21,639 nt of DNA from Saccoglossus kowalevskii. Lineage: Eukaryota > Hemichordata > Enteropneusta > Harrimaniidae. This document shows positions 7,213-16,568 of this stretch, in pieces (position 1 is the stretch's first letter; every line of letters starts with the position of its first letter). Made by a program: the position numbers and the translations under genes. The notes under the pieces are model-generated. The model did no database searches. It saw nothing but the letters and a program-made list of their open reading frames with translations, and was not told the DNA's origin. The DNA lies in contig NW_003107096.1 in NCBI RefSeq assembly GCF_000003605.2, positions 215,228 to 236,866 on the forward strand, in the 5' to 3' direction.

Positions 7213-8886
7213 AGTTCATTTGTTGAAAGAGAATGGTGTTGTTATAAGCCGAGATTCCAGCAGTGTGCATCTTGGTTCGGTGTCCCGATGCCAACTGGAA
7301 ACCCTCGTGTTGCGCAAAGCGTGTGTTTGTGGAAGTAATTCTTTGTTAAGTAGGTGCTGGTGAAATTATAAGTTTAAAAAGATTAAATAAGGTGTTAATG
7401 ATAAAACGCACCTCTAGGTGGGTGATCTGGTAAAGTACCATTACGTTTGGGTGCCAAAATTTCTGTTTCAATGCCCACCATAACAGTGGTAATAGGGTTT
7501 GCAATACACAGCATGTTTATATTGCTACTATTTATTGCAGTACAAGTGAAGATACTACCTTTTATAGGCGTAAATGCATATTTCACAACTTCAGTTAAAT
7601 AGTCTTCAAATAATTGTCTTCTTACATATGTAGTTTTTATATTGCAGTTTAACCATTTTCAAACAGTTTGTTGGTGTATTATTGGTAATATGACTGTATT
7701 GCCCAACACATTTGTAGCAGATAATAAAACTAAAACAGCCATGCATTTATTAATTTATTTATTTATCGTTATGCTTAAACTTTTCACTCTCTTAATGTTT
7801 TTAAATATCTAATGTCCGTATACAAGGTATATTTATATTGGATATTATTTAAAACTATATTTAGAAATTTACTACCAGTAACGTATTTTTTCAACACCTA
7901 TTCTAATACTGTTTGTGGTTTGACTAACCATTGTCAAATAATTTTAGAAAATAAAAATTGAAAATATCAACAAAGTTAACAAAGAATATTAACTTTAAGA
8001 AATGAATGAGAATGTTTAAGAAAAGGTCATTTACTGAATAATAAATAACTAACAACGATGTTGGCAAAGTTTCAATCATTAATGGCTCTTCCTTCTTCCT
8101 GTGCCTTCCACATAGTGTTGTTACTTAGATCAATTGATAGCATACTGGCCTATTTGACTATAATATTGTTATTATTAAACTGCAAGAGTAACAAACTTGA
8201 CAACAACATAGCTAGCGAAGAAAGTGTTGGCTGCCAATGAGGGCGCAATAACTGATAGTCAATGGTGGTGTGAGGTGAAAAGTAGAATCAAAGATGATCG
8301 ATAGAGAAATTGAGCAATGGAAAAACATAAATCCAAAATATAAAAACATGTAAGATGAAAAAGATTAGTTTGATTATTTGGTGATAGATCAAAATATTGA
8401 CAAATTACTAAAAGAAGAAAATGGATAAAACCCTCAATGAAAATAGATTACACGAGATTGATCGCGATAGATAGAATGCATTGAGTATGTACAAATCGAT
8501 AATCAATTGAGAAAAAAATACAATAATCAAATTGCTTGCTGAGTGTGTAGTATAAAAACCTGTAAACACAACCATCAAATAACTTGCATGAAAACAAAAA
8601 TCTTAAATCAAAAAAGGAAGTTATCTCAAGTATTGGTGTAGCTTTCGGTATTGGATCATCCTTCAACGAGGATGTGAAGTATTGCCTTGGAAATGCGACA
8701 AAGAAAAAATATCTAGCAATAATGTTACAGTAGGAAAGTTTTGTAACCTTTCTATTACCAACTACACGTCATTGGTTCTTGACAGAGTACCAAATTTCAA
8801 TTTTGAGTTTTGGACTTATGCTTTGTTAGCAAAAAACCTTGTTGCATTTAGATAGCTTATATTTATCTTTATTTCTTGTATCATGA
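7213..8886. other. Long AT-rich stretch, no gene recognised
   Basis: Frames of about 60-70 codons occur (minus 7395-7586, plus 8058-8240, minus 8448-8666) but none shows a motif, and composition is that of AT-rich non-coding DNA. The plus strand from about 8280 to 8640 is unusually purine-rich, with broken hydrophilic frames (for example NIDKLLKEENG). This might be a very decayed coding remnant, but I cannot assign it. Confidence 0.4.
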
Positions 8887-8887
8887 G

Positions 8888-9231
8888 ATTGCGAAGCCGA
8901 GGTCGATGCGACGGAGTACGGTCTTATTAATATACATCTTTTTCCCTCCAATGATACATCATGGGAATGCCGAAATCCAAAAGGTTTAGAACAGAATCAG
9001 CGAACTTCTCAGTATGGAGTCCGGTCAAACCCGAACTCCACACAGCTACATGCGTGTTACGTATCACCACTGCACAAAGCAGCTTTGCATATGACCATTT
9101 GCATATTCAAATATGTTCAAACTACAAGACTCCGTACGTCGGTTAACAAAGTTATGCGTAAGTCGCTCGGTCACTTGAGTCACTTTAATAAAACGTTTCA
9201 CGCCATGATTGCGAATAAAATGTTCAGTTAA
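8888..9231 (+). CDS. Candidate exon, unknown protein (114-codon frame without early Met)
   Basis: An uninterrupted frame runs from 8887 to the stop at 9229-9231. Its first Met is only at 9091, so it would be an exon rather than a whole gene. A pyrimidine-rich tract and AG end at 8887 (TTTATTTCTTGTATCATGAG), giving a phase-1 start at 8888. It begins CEAEVDATEYGLINIHLF and contains SNDTSWECRNPKG, with Cys spacing that could suit a disulphide-bonded extracellular domain. A second frame in the same interval (8961-9146) is also open for 61 codons and contains SFAYDHLHIQICSNYKT, so which frame, if either, is real is unclear. No family is recognised. Confidence 0.22.
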
Positions 9232-9411
9232 TTAGATTAAAATACATATGACATGCGTTAGAAAAGTGCAATCCTTTCCTATATGCCAAAATCTAAGATT
9301 GTACAATAAATTACTAACTTTATGACCCTACTAGAACCTTTTGTGTTCTATGGCTGTTAGACGCGGAGAATAAAACCCGTTCAGGCCAGAAATAGTATTG
9401 ACATATTCACC

Positions 9412-9614
9412 GGAATACAAGATGAATGGAAATATTAAGAAACTCTTTTCAGTGAAATTAATCTTTGATGTTTCTTTTCCAACTATATTCGTTAACAGAA
9501 TGTTTTTTCCTTCAAGATTTAGTGTATCACTTGCCGTGCCGTGCGTAGTGAGGTGATTGACCACAAAATTGAAGGCTGCCTGTGGCAGAGGTACTATTGA
9601 AAAAGCACAAAGAC
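9412..9614 (-). CDS. Candidate minus-strand exon, unknown extracellular-type protein
   Basis: The minus strand has a textbook-like 3' splice site (TTGATCCATTCTCTTTCCCATAG, ending at 9615). After it one frame stays open through AAFNFVVNHL, TASDTLNLEGKNILLT and TSKINFTEKSFLIFPFILY to a stop at 9331-9333. A donor-like GT lies at about 9411-9410 (TATTCCG/GTGAAT), which would give a 203-base exon starting in phase 1. The alternation of polar and hydrophobic residues and an N-glycosylation-type NFT suggest a beta-rich extracellular domain; a distant likeness to polycystin/REJ or GAIN-type segments was considered but is too weak to name. Its strand is opposite to the other exon-like frames. Confidence 0.28.
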
Positions 9615-9816
9615 CTATGGGAAAGAGAATGGATCAAACCATGGTGACGTGCCACATGACTTAAATGCATGATTTGATTGGATAATGACAGATATTCCTC
9701 TTGCCACTCGAATTGTACTTAGATCGCGACAATTTGTCGATTATTTATTAGAAGAAACGGATAATAAGCATTGCGCTCTCACTATATAAACTGTAATACA
9801 CCATCAAACAATCATA

Positions 9817-9829
9817 TAATAATAATAAT
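9817..9829 (-). repeat. (TAA)4 run at the LINE 3' side
   Basis: TAATAATAATAAT on the plus strand, ATT repeats on the element's sense strand. It directly follows the last recognisable ORF2 residues plus about 20 bases, so it may be the original 3' tail or target-primed tail of the LINE. Confidence 0.5.
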
Positions 9830-9849
9830 GTAGGGCGGTGTCAATTCAT

Positions 9850-11280
9850 GCAGTGACTTGTACGTGAGTAGTACAATTTTTAAGTGTATAGTGAACTGAC
9901 AGCCAAAGTAATTTACGAAGAACAAGAGTGATATGATCACATTTTTTGCCCTAATCCAGTTTAGCGGTTATAATAGAGTGAATGAGTTTAAGACTGGTAT
10001 GCTCAGATAGATGTTGGCGAATGAGTCCTTTGCGTTCGATATGCATGTATATGCTCTGGCATGTACTGATGATGTATTTACTGAACTGAAGTGAATCATC
10101 GAAGATGACACCAATGTTGCGAGCTGCCTTAACCGGTTTAACGAATGTTGATCCAATGTTGATACCATGTAAGGGATATTGAACGGATTTGCAATATCTC
10201 TGTTTTACCATCTTTTAGCTGTAGTTTGTTGTTAACCATCCAAGCCTTGATGTTAGATAGGCAATTTTCAATTTGGGATGTGGCAGCTGAAATGCTATCC
10301 TTGGTGAAAGTAAGGTAAAGTTGATTGTCATTAGACTATTGATGAAAATGAAGATTCTGGAGACTAATAATTTGACCAAGTGATGAGATGTAAATTGAGA
10401 ATAACAGGGAACCAAGTACTGATCCTTGGGGAACTCCATAATGAAGGGTTGTTTCTTTAGATGAATGACCATTAATGACAATAGACTGATGGTGAGATAT
10501 GAAGCTAGCCATTGCCAGGCGAGATCACATATGCCCATATCTGCTAGCCCTGCAAGAAGGATGTCACGGTCGATCGTGTCAAAGGCAGCAGACAGGTCTA
10601 GGAGGAAAAGGATAACATATTGTCCTGCATCAATACACATTGATATGTCATTGTGGATCTTGATGAGTGATGTCTCGGTGCTGTGAAATGTCCTGTATGC
10701 AGACTGCTGGCGACGACTTTTTCCAAAACTTTTGAAAGGAAAGGTATGTTAGAGATGGGACGGTAATTATTGAGTATTTGCTGATCAAGTGTTTTCTTCT
10801 TAAGCAGTGGTATGACAACTGCAAACTTCCGATTAGCTGGTACGAGTCCTTGTTGGAAAGATAGGTTGATGAGATACATGAGCCAGAGTATGATCTGTAA
10901 TTGAACTTTCTTCAATAAATATGTGAGAATTGGGTCAAGGCAACATGATTTAGATGGCGATTCCTTAATGATTTTCCTGTGTAGTAGTAGGCTGGAAACT
11001 TGAAAGTTGTGCAGATGTACATGTAGCATTTGAAGTAGAAATGACTGGATTATTATCATTCTATCTGCCTAATTCCAAACCGAATATTGGTGATTTTGGT
11101 GAATTCACTAAATGTATCTGATTGAGCTGAAGAATGAGTTGGCAGTGGTGATGTTTTATCAGTGGTTAAATTTGATGATAACTGAAATAGTGCTTTTTAA
11201 TTGTGAGCGTTCTCTTTAATTATATCTGAATAGTACTTAGATTTAGCATCTTCAATGAGCTTGTTAACTTTACAACAATG
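9850..11280 (-). pseudogene. LINE reverse transcriptase and C-terminal region
   Basis: In order: VNKLIEDAKSKYYSDIIKEN; KIIKESPSKSCCLDPI; NNYRPISNIPFLSKVLEKVV; motif A with the first catalytic Asp (FLLDLSAAFDTIDRDILLAG, Asp near 10598); motif B in another frame (GVPQGSVLGSLLFSIYISS, 10437-10381). The catalytic YADD box should lie at 10353-10321, but only HQ-stop-SNDNQLYL is left, so one Asp has become Asn and the box is broken. Then KDSISAATSQIENCL, VNNKLQLKDGKTE, NIGVIFDDSLQF, IRQHLSEHTSLKLIHS, a roughly 20-residue gap after AKLD, and CDHITLVLRKLLWLS. At least three frame changes occur. It cannot encode an active enzyme. Confidence 0.92.
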
Positions 11281-11432
11281 GGTACGGTAAATTTGATTTG
11301 TGAATTTCCAGTTTCGTAGTGCGCCACTTCCTTTCATGAAGTCTGCGTGTTTTCTTAGCTACCATTATGTCCGTTGTATACCAGTCTGCATTAGGGCGCA
11401 CAGTGATAAGTTGTTTATGTTGCGGTGAATGT

Positions 11433-12135
11433 TTATTTAGTAGTTTCCTGAGGCACGATTTGTAATGAGAAACAGCCAGGCAGTGGATTTGTTCTTTGTG
11501 TTGTGGGACAATACACAATTATAACTTTAAAAGTAATGCCATGGTAACGCAGAGTGACTTCAACAGCTGCAAAGATAGTAACATTCCGTAGCGGATTCCA
11601 GGTGGTGATTGTAATACTAGACTTAAATATAAATGCAATCCCTCCACAAGTTGATTTCACACGCGGAAAATGATGGTAAGTGTAACCAGCTGGTGTAACT
11701 TCGTTAATGATTGATTCATCGCCACTGTCTTTCAGCCATTTCTCTGTGATTGCAGGTGCATCAATACTATGTTCTACAATATAGTCAGAAATTAGTGTAG
11801 CCTTATTCCGAATTGAATGAACATTTCAACAACCAGGCTGGAAATGCTGATTCCGTACGTTGTGGGTGAGAATTCAGCTGACGAGTACCAGCTCTTTTCC
11901 CTCTGTGGATTGATGACTTTGACTGAATGCCTAATGATCTGATCCTATTTCGGACAGAGAGAGAGAATTTGTGCTCAATAGTACAGATGTTATTGTTCCT
12001 AATACTAAATAGATCCTTTTTAGTATAATTAATTCTCCTGAAATTTGCATGTGAATGATAATTAGTAGGAAAACGATTTCAAAGAGTCTTTTCATTTAAA
12101 CTGCTAAGTGGTGACAAGTATTTCCAAGTGTGCAT
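11433..12135 (-). pseudogene. LINE ORF2 N-terminus and APE endonuclease, internally deleted
   Basis: From 12135 the frame reads MHTWKYLSPLSSLN, a stop, then continues to FPAW at about 11835. A frame change and a stop (a likely former Trp codon) precede NVHSIRNKATLISDYIVEH and the catalytic-type Glu in ITEKWL. Next come GYTYHHFPRV, KSTCGGIAFIFKSSITI, and VEVTLRYHGITFKVIIVYCP at about 11516. In intact relatives another 120-150 residues of endonuclease (including the D..P and SDH motifs) should follow. Here the sequence jumps within about 60 bases to the post-endonuclease LLNKHSPQHK segment, so the second half of the nuclease has been deleted. Confidence 0.85.
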
Positions 12136-12477
12136 GAATATAAATGAGTCTATTGTTCATGCAAGGTAATTACCATAAAAATGGTGACTGAGTTGAAACA
12201 CAAAACAAAAAGGATATGAAGAAAATACAGCAAAAAGCGATTCTGGCACACAAAATGACAGTTCTGCTAGTCCAACGTGTCCTCTGACTGTTCATAGATG
12301 GAGTAGTGACACAAAACCAGCTTAATAATCGATGGTATTCAATAAATCAAACAAGTTTTCAGAGCTTCTGTGAGGGGCAGCCTGCTAGGCGCACACCAAT
12401 TAACCAAAATACTTGTTTAATTCGAATGACCACAAACGCCACTTCGAGATCTTTGTCAGTGAACGACGATCAAGCAA

Positions 12478-12900
12478 GCTTTCAACTAATGCATCAGAAA
12501 CCACTTCTGAAGTAATTTTCTTTAACGCTACGGCAGTTAAATTCTGGTCTTATGACATATATCACATGACCTGCAATATCTAATAAGATCATCTTGCATA
12601 CCAGGCCAATAAAACTGAATTGCTTTTCTATCTGTATTCTTCTTAGCACCCAGATGACCTAGTGCTAGTACTTGATCACGGTAACACAGTGGTACAACTA
12701 ATTGGGAAAACACTCGTCCTCTCACAACATGAGGTGACTGAAACTCTCTATACATCAGCCTCTTGTTCGTCAAAAAACCCTGCCCGATTGCTACGACCTG
12801 TGATCAACTCCTCACCTGTACTCACTAACTTCCTAGCACGCTCTAATGTGGGACCAGGCCGCTGTGCCCCTCGCACTGCATCCAATTTCTCGGAGTTTTC
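12478..12900 (-). pseudogene. Ty3/Gypsy integrase fragment of a second, different element
   Basis: The minus strand reads RARKLVSTGEELITG and AGFF, then (after a one-base shift at a T-run near 12773) LMYREFQSPHVVRGRVFSQL, VVPLCYRDQVLALGHLGAKK and IQFYWPGMQDDLIRYCRSCD followed by ICHKTR. This is the integrase zinc-finger (H2C2) region of a canonical Ty3/Gypsy pol. The two Cys of the finger are intact, but about seven residues around the first His are missing, so only one His remains. After CHKTR a frame change and loss of about 60 residues, including the first catalytic Asp, lead directly to AVALKKITSEVVSDALVES (12534-12478), the mid-core motif. No RT or LTR is attached. Its wording differs from the integrase at 2979-3800, so it is a separate family. 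Confidence 0.82.
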
Positions 12901-13078
12901 AATAATTTCATATGTTCACGAACAAAATATGCAAAAAGACATAAGCATTAGTTATAAACATTAGCGATTCTTTTAGCCATTCTGATCGTAAACGAGCAAA
13001 TAATATTTTAAAGATTTCGCATTCTGTGTAGAAAGTGGGTAAGCTCTCATTACTCAATATAACATACAACTAAGTTTG

Positions 13079-13451
13079 CATATCTTAATTAATTAATTTA
13101 CATATCGGACTTTCGAATAATTTATTCAATATCAAATATTTCAACAAAATTCAATACTGGATATGCAAAATTTCTTAAAAATGCCACACGATATCCTGGA
13201 CTCGTTTGGCCGTCATTACCAATGAACTCTCAAATAATACTGAAATTGAACGTTCAAAGTTAATACATAAAAAACAGTATCAAATCACGGAGTTCAATGA
13301 TTTTGTTTGGTTTGAGAATGCCTTGTTTTCTGTTCAAAGCACTGATTCTATCAAGTATTATCAGGTTGCGTTTCTCCCTCTAGGGGATATTAGCAACGTG
13401 CTGGAGAACATATTTTCTGAATATTACGTGGTCATGAAATCCAGAAAATGA
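13079..13451 (+). CDS. Candidate exon with weak fibronectin-III character
   Basis: The frame is open from 13079 to a stop at 13449-13451 (about 123 codons; no ATG near its start, and the first ATG codon is near the end). It reads coding-like throughout: ELSNNTEIERSKLIHKKQ, YQITEFNDFVWFENALFSVQ, STDSIKYYQVAFLPLGDI and SNVLENIFSEYYVVMK. The segment YQITEFNDFVWFENALFSVQ resembles the L.PFT.Y...V.A strand pair of fibronectin type III modules, and LGDISNVLENI the T.E..P..P.N. inter-module linker seen in receptor tyrosine phosphatases. That likeness is suggestive only. I found no good acceptor directly upstream; the nearest in-frame AG is within the frame. Confidence 0.28.
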
Positions 13452-15017
13452 AATGAAAACTATTTCTTAAGAATAGGTTTCTAAATAACCCAGGCTATGT
13501 TTAAACTGAGCCATGGCATGTCGCCCTCTAGAGTAATTTGTATAAATGAAACGGCACTGAAAACAGTGGATTCATTGCATACAAGGATGGTGGTGACTGT
13601 TGATATGCCAATGTTTAGTGTGCAAGACTAAATGTATTCTGGAATGACGCGAGTGTACGTCTTGTGCATTTGCTTACCATCAGATGATACCAATTATATT
13701 TATATTATTATGTAGAAGGTATATTGATTTGATGAGTTTGTGATAAATAAAAACATTACAGATGCAAATGAAACAAAATAGTCTGCTGCAAAGCAACTGC
13801 AAAGTATCGTTATATGATTTAAATGAATCTGGAAAAGAGATAAAAGAAATATACACATCTTGAAATCACTTGTTATTATGTAAGTTCAACATATTTGGCG
13901 TGAAAAGGTTATATGATTATACCGGTGCAACGTGTACTTTCTGAGCTAAACTATTAAATTATGAATAACTTGCTATATTATTCAGGGTATAATGCGCTTG
14001 TCGGCAAATATGATAACCTTCTTTCACAGATGAACTTTGAGAGAAGCTATGTCACTTGTGTAGTCTTGGGAACCACATATCTTGTTCAATATTTTGTTAT
14101 GTAGTTTAGGTTTCTGATAGTCATTTAGAGTGTTATCGAACATCGATTGAGTTAATTGAATCTAACATCCGAAACATACATGATCATTCACAGTGATCAA
14201 CATATAGAAACTATTATCACACAACACATTGATGATGTTTAGTCCAGCTATCATCAATGCATAATGAAGTTGACTGGAAAACAATTACGCGAACTGGAGT
14301 ACATTGCAACAAGTAAAATTGATAGACTGGTTATTGTTATCTCTGTAAAGTAATTTTGTCTTACTTGTTCCAAATATGTTAAATTGTCTCGATGTTATCA
14401 CACTACATAAAGGGCACATTGAATTTAGTTTAATTCGTTAATTACGGTTTATTGTACGTGATTGCGACAATTGTCGCCTTGTATATCTGAATATATCTCC
14501 ATTATTGGTGAAGAGATTCAAGGTTAAGAAGGGATACAGGAAACTAGGTTAACTGTACTTATAGATTATACATTGAATGTAAGTAACATTATTTATTACT
14601 ACGTTCGTCTAAGGAAATCATCAGTAAAATCATGGGTCAACCAATCATTGTTTTTAACTGAGTATAGTGAATGTTCCGTGACAAGGGCATAAATCAGCAA
14701 ATAATTATTGATATCTAGTTGAAGTATTATGATTTCCATGATGTGTTAATAATTATAATGAATTACTGTCATATAGTGGGACCGGGTGGCATGATATATG
14801 TTTGTGTATACCGTTGCCAATAGCAACGTAAGTCATATGTATTACTTGTAGTTTTTGGAAGATGTAATACAATTCCACTAGAGACAACCCACAAGTTGTT
14901 ACAAGCTATTGCCGATGATGGGTACTGGTATCATTGGATAACTGTTCATACTCGTATGTACACTCTCAGACACAAACCCAATATGTTTGGTTTATTGTTC
15001 TTATTTCTTTAGCGTAC
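13452..15017. other. No gene recognised
   Basis: AT-rich. One acceptor-like tract ends at 14029 (GATAACCTTCTTTCACAG) and is followed by a 24-codon frame (MNFERSYVTCVVLGTT...) that stops at about 14104. It is too short to assign. Confidence 0.45.
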
Positions 15018-15049
15018 AGTGCACGTACGTTTGTTTCCGCACGTGCACT
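15018..15049. repeat. Perfect 9-bp inverted repeat
   Basis: AGTGCACGT (15018-15026) and ACGTGCACT (15041-15049) are exact reverse complements separated by 14 bases. Each arm is CpG-containing and contains CACGT, an E-box-like core. It could be a hairpin or a paired binding site; function is unknown. Confidence 0.75.
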
Positions 15050-16257
15050 TTGGTGATTTCATACTTGAGTTTAAAAGGCCACGGATTGAATTCCCTCTAA
15101 CGTTAATAAATATATAACAAATCCCCCCCCCTGAAACCGTAAATATTCATGGAACACCGTTAAAACATATATCTCTTCTCTCCAGAGGGCCAACTGTGTC
15201 ATGAATTTTATTCTCGCACATTTGTTGGGTAAACAAAATAGCTGCAATGATTGAGGACGAAAATGTACAAGCCATTATTTAGATAGTAGCTTGGGTCTAA
15301 GTTCTACATTGTACTTCGTAAAAGTGACCCAGCTCATTTTTCTACATTGAATTAAGATATTCATTGATAAGTTCTCGAAAAATGCCCTTACGTTTTAATT
15401 GGTACACCCTCTACATGAGATGTTTTCTACGCCACGCCATAATACAGTGATATAGACAACAGGGAAAATGACTTTGTGCTTGTCGTTGATGGCGCAATAA
15501 TTCTTGTTGTTTAATATGAAAAATGAACACAAAGTACATTACAGATAGGATCAATTGAAATCGAAGCAAAAACAGAATAGAAAACGGTTTAACTTTGCTG
15601 TGCGTCGTGGAACAAAGTAACATGTGTCTGTAATTTAGACTTCGTAGAAGATAAAAATGATATATTATATACTGATTTATTATTATCATGTCAATATTTG
15701 GACAATATCTGATAAAAAGAACATTGGTAACACATGTCGGTATAGCTAATGATAGTCAATTGTACATGTAATTCAAATTATTAGATCAAAGCAAAGCGAA
15801 TTGTATGCATCAATCATACTCCCGTACGCAAAACACGGGCGGCAGATGTTCGTAAATCTAATAACTGCCTAAGATAATGTATGCACAATTATATAGTGTA
15901 GTTTACCTGGACGAGTAACAGTGTTTTCACAGTGCATATAACGTATCAGTCAGACCTCATTCCGAAAAGAATTGCATAAATTTAATTGTCCTCTGTATCA
16001 TAGAACTTTACTGTAATAGAAAGGTATTATATTTTTTATATATCCTCAGTGTGCAGTAAAAATCCCCGTAATCAGATTGGACCAGACAAGGGAACGGAGT
16101 TTTTCCAATCACTACTGACAATCTGAAAATACGCCAATAAGGTTGGTGGTATTACACTATATTTTAAAATATATTACACCTTTTCTAAATCCTCACAACA
16201 TCAACCTGCACAACAAAAAAATATTTTCAGCCCATTGCATGTCTTGCGCTTTGCGTC
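15050..16257. other. No gene recognised; C9 run
   Basis: A run of nine C lies at 15123-15131. A 92-codon minus-strand frame at 15411-15689 is rich in Leu/Ile/His and has no motif. I see nothing that supports a gene. Confidence 0.45.
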
Positions 16258-16568
16258 ATGACCAATAATTTGATTTACTGCAAAATTAGTAACCAATGTT
16301 TTCCCCAAAGCGAAAATAAATTGATTGTTCCCGAAGTAAAAATAATCCGTAAACTGACGGTAGTCGGTGTTCGTGAACTGCGATCGTCTTTTGCAAATGT
16401 GGCTACCGCTCTGAAACTATTGACAACGCGCTCACAAATTATATTCAGTTTTAGACTGTGTGCTTCGCTTATACTTGTTTCAAGCCTTGGTACTTGAAAT
16501 GTGAATACCTGATGAACCAATTTGCATACAAATTCACATTCTCTATAGAACGAACTAGCTGCATGCAC
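16258..16568. other. Opposed overlapping open frames, undecided
   Basis: A plus-strand frame (16258-16497, 79 codons) and a minus-strand frame (16568-16275, 97 codons) lie over each other. The minus frame after an acceptor-like TTCACATTTCAAG reads VPRLETSISEAHSLKLNIIC and then TPTTVSLRIIFTSGTINLF, which is protein-like. The plus frame reads KLIVPEVKIIRKLTVVGVRE and ends beside a donor-like CTTG/GTACTT. At most one is likely to be real; neither has a recognisable family. Confidence 0.2.

Larger units (their letters stand above)
9817..12135 (-). mobile_element. Decayed non-LTR retrotransposon (LINE, L2/CR1-like)
   Basis: One minus-strand LINE can be followed from an ATG at 12135 to about 9850. 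It shows an ORF2 N-terminal region (FSLSVRNRIRSLGI, RGKRAGTR), an APE-type endonuclease start (NVHSIRNKA, ITEKWL), a post-endonuclease region (LNKHSPQHKQLITVRPNADW, then VNKLIEDAKSKYYS), reverse transcriptase, and the C-terminal NIGVIFDDSLQF and CDHITLVLRKLLWLSVHY motifs. This domain order and these motifs are those of the L2/CR1/Crack-type branch with an endonuclease. The 3' side ends next to a short (TAA)4 run at 9817-9829, in keeping with the simple-repeat tails of this group. Stops, frameshifts and internal deletions show that it is long dead. Confidence 0.9.

Noticed and set aside
7250-7330. GGTTCGGTGTCC, faintly like a tRNA B-box
   Set aside because: No A-box at a suitable distance and no cloverleaf could be folded.
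10465-10686. 73-codon plus-strand frame with basic residues
   Set aside because: Antisense of the LINE reverse transcriptase.
12662-12964. 100-codon plus-strand frame
   Set aside because: Antisense of the Gypsy integrase fragment.
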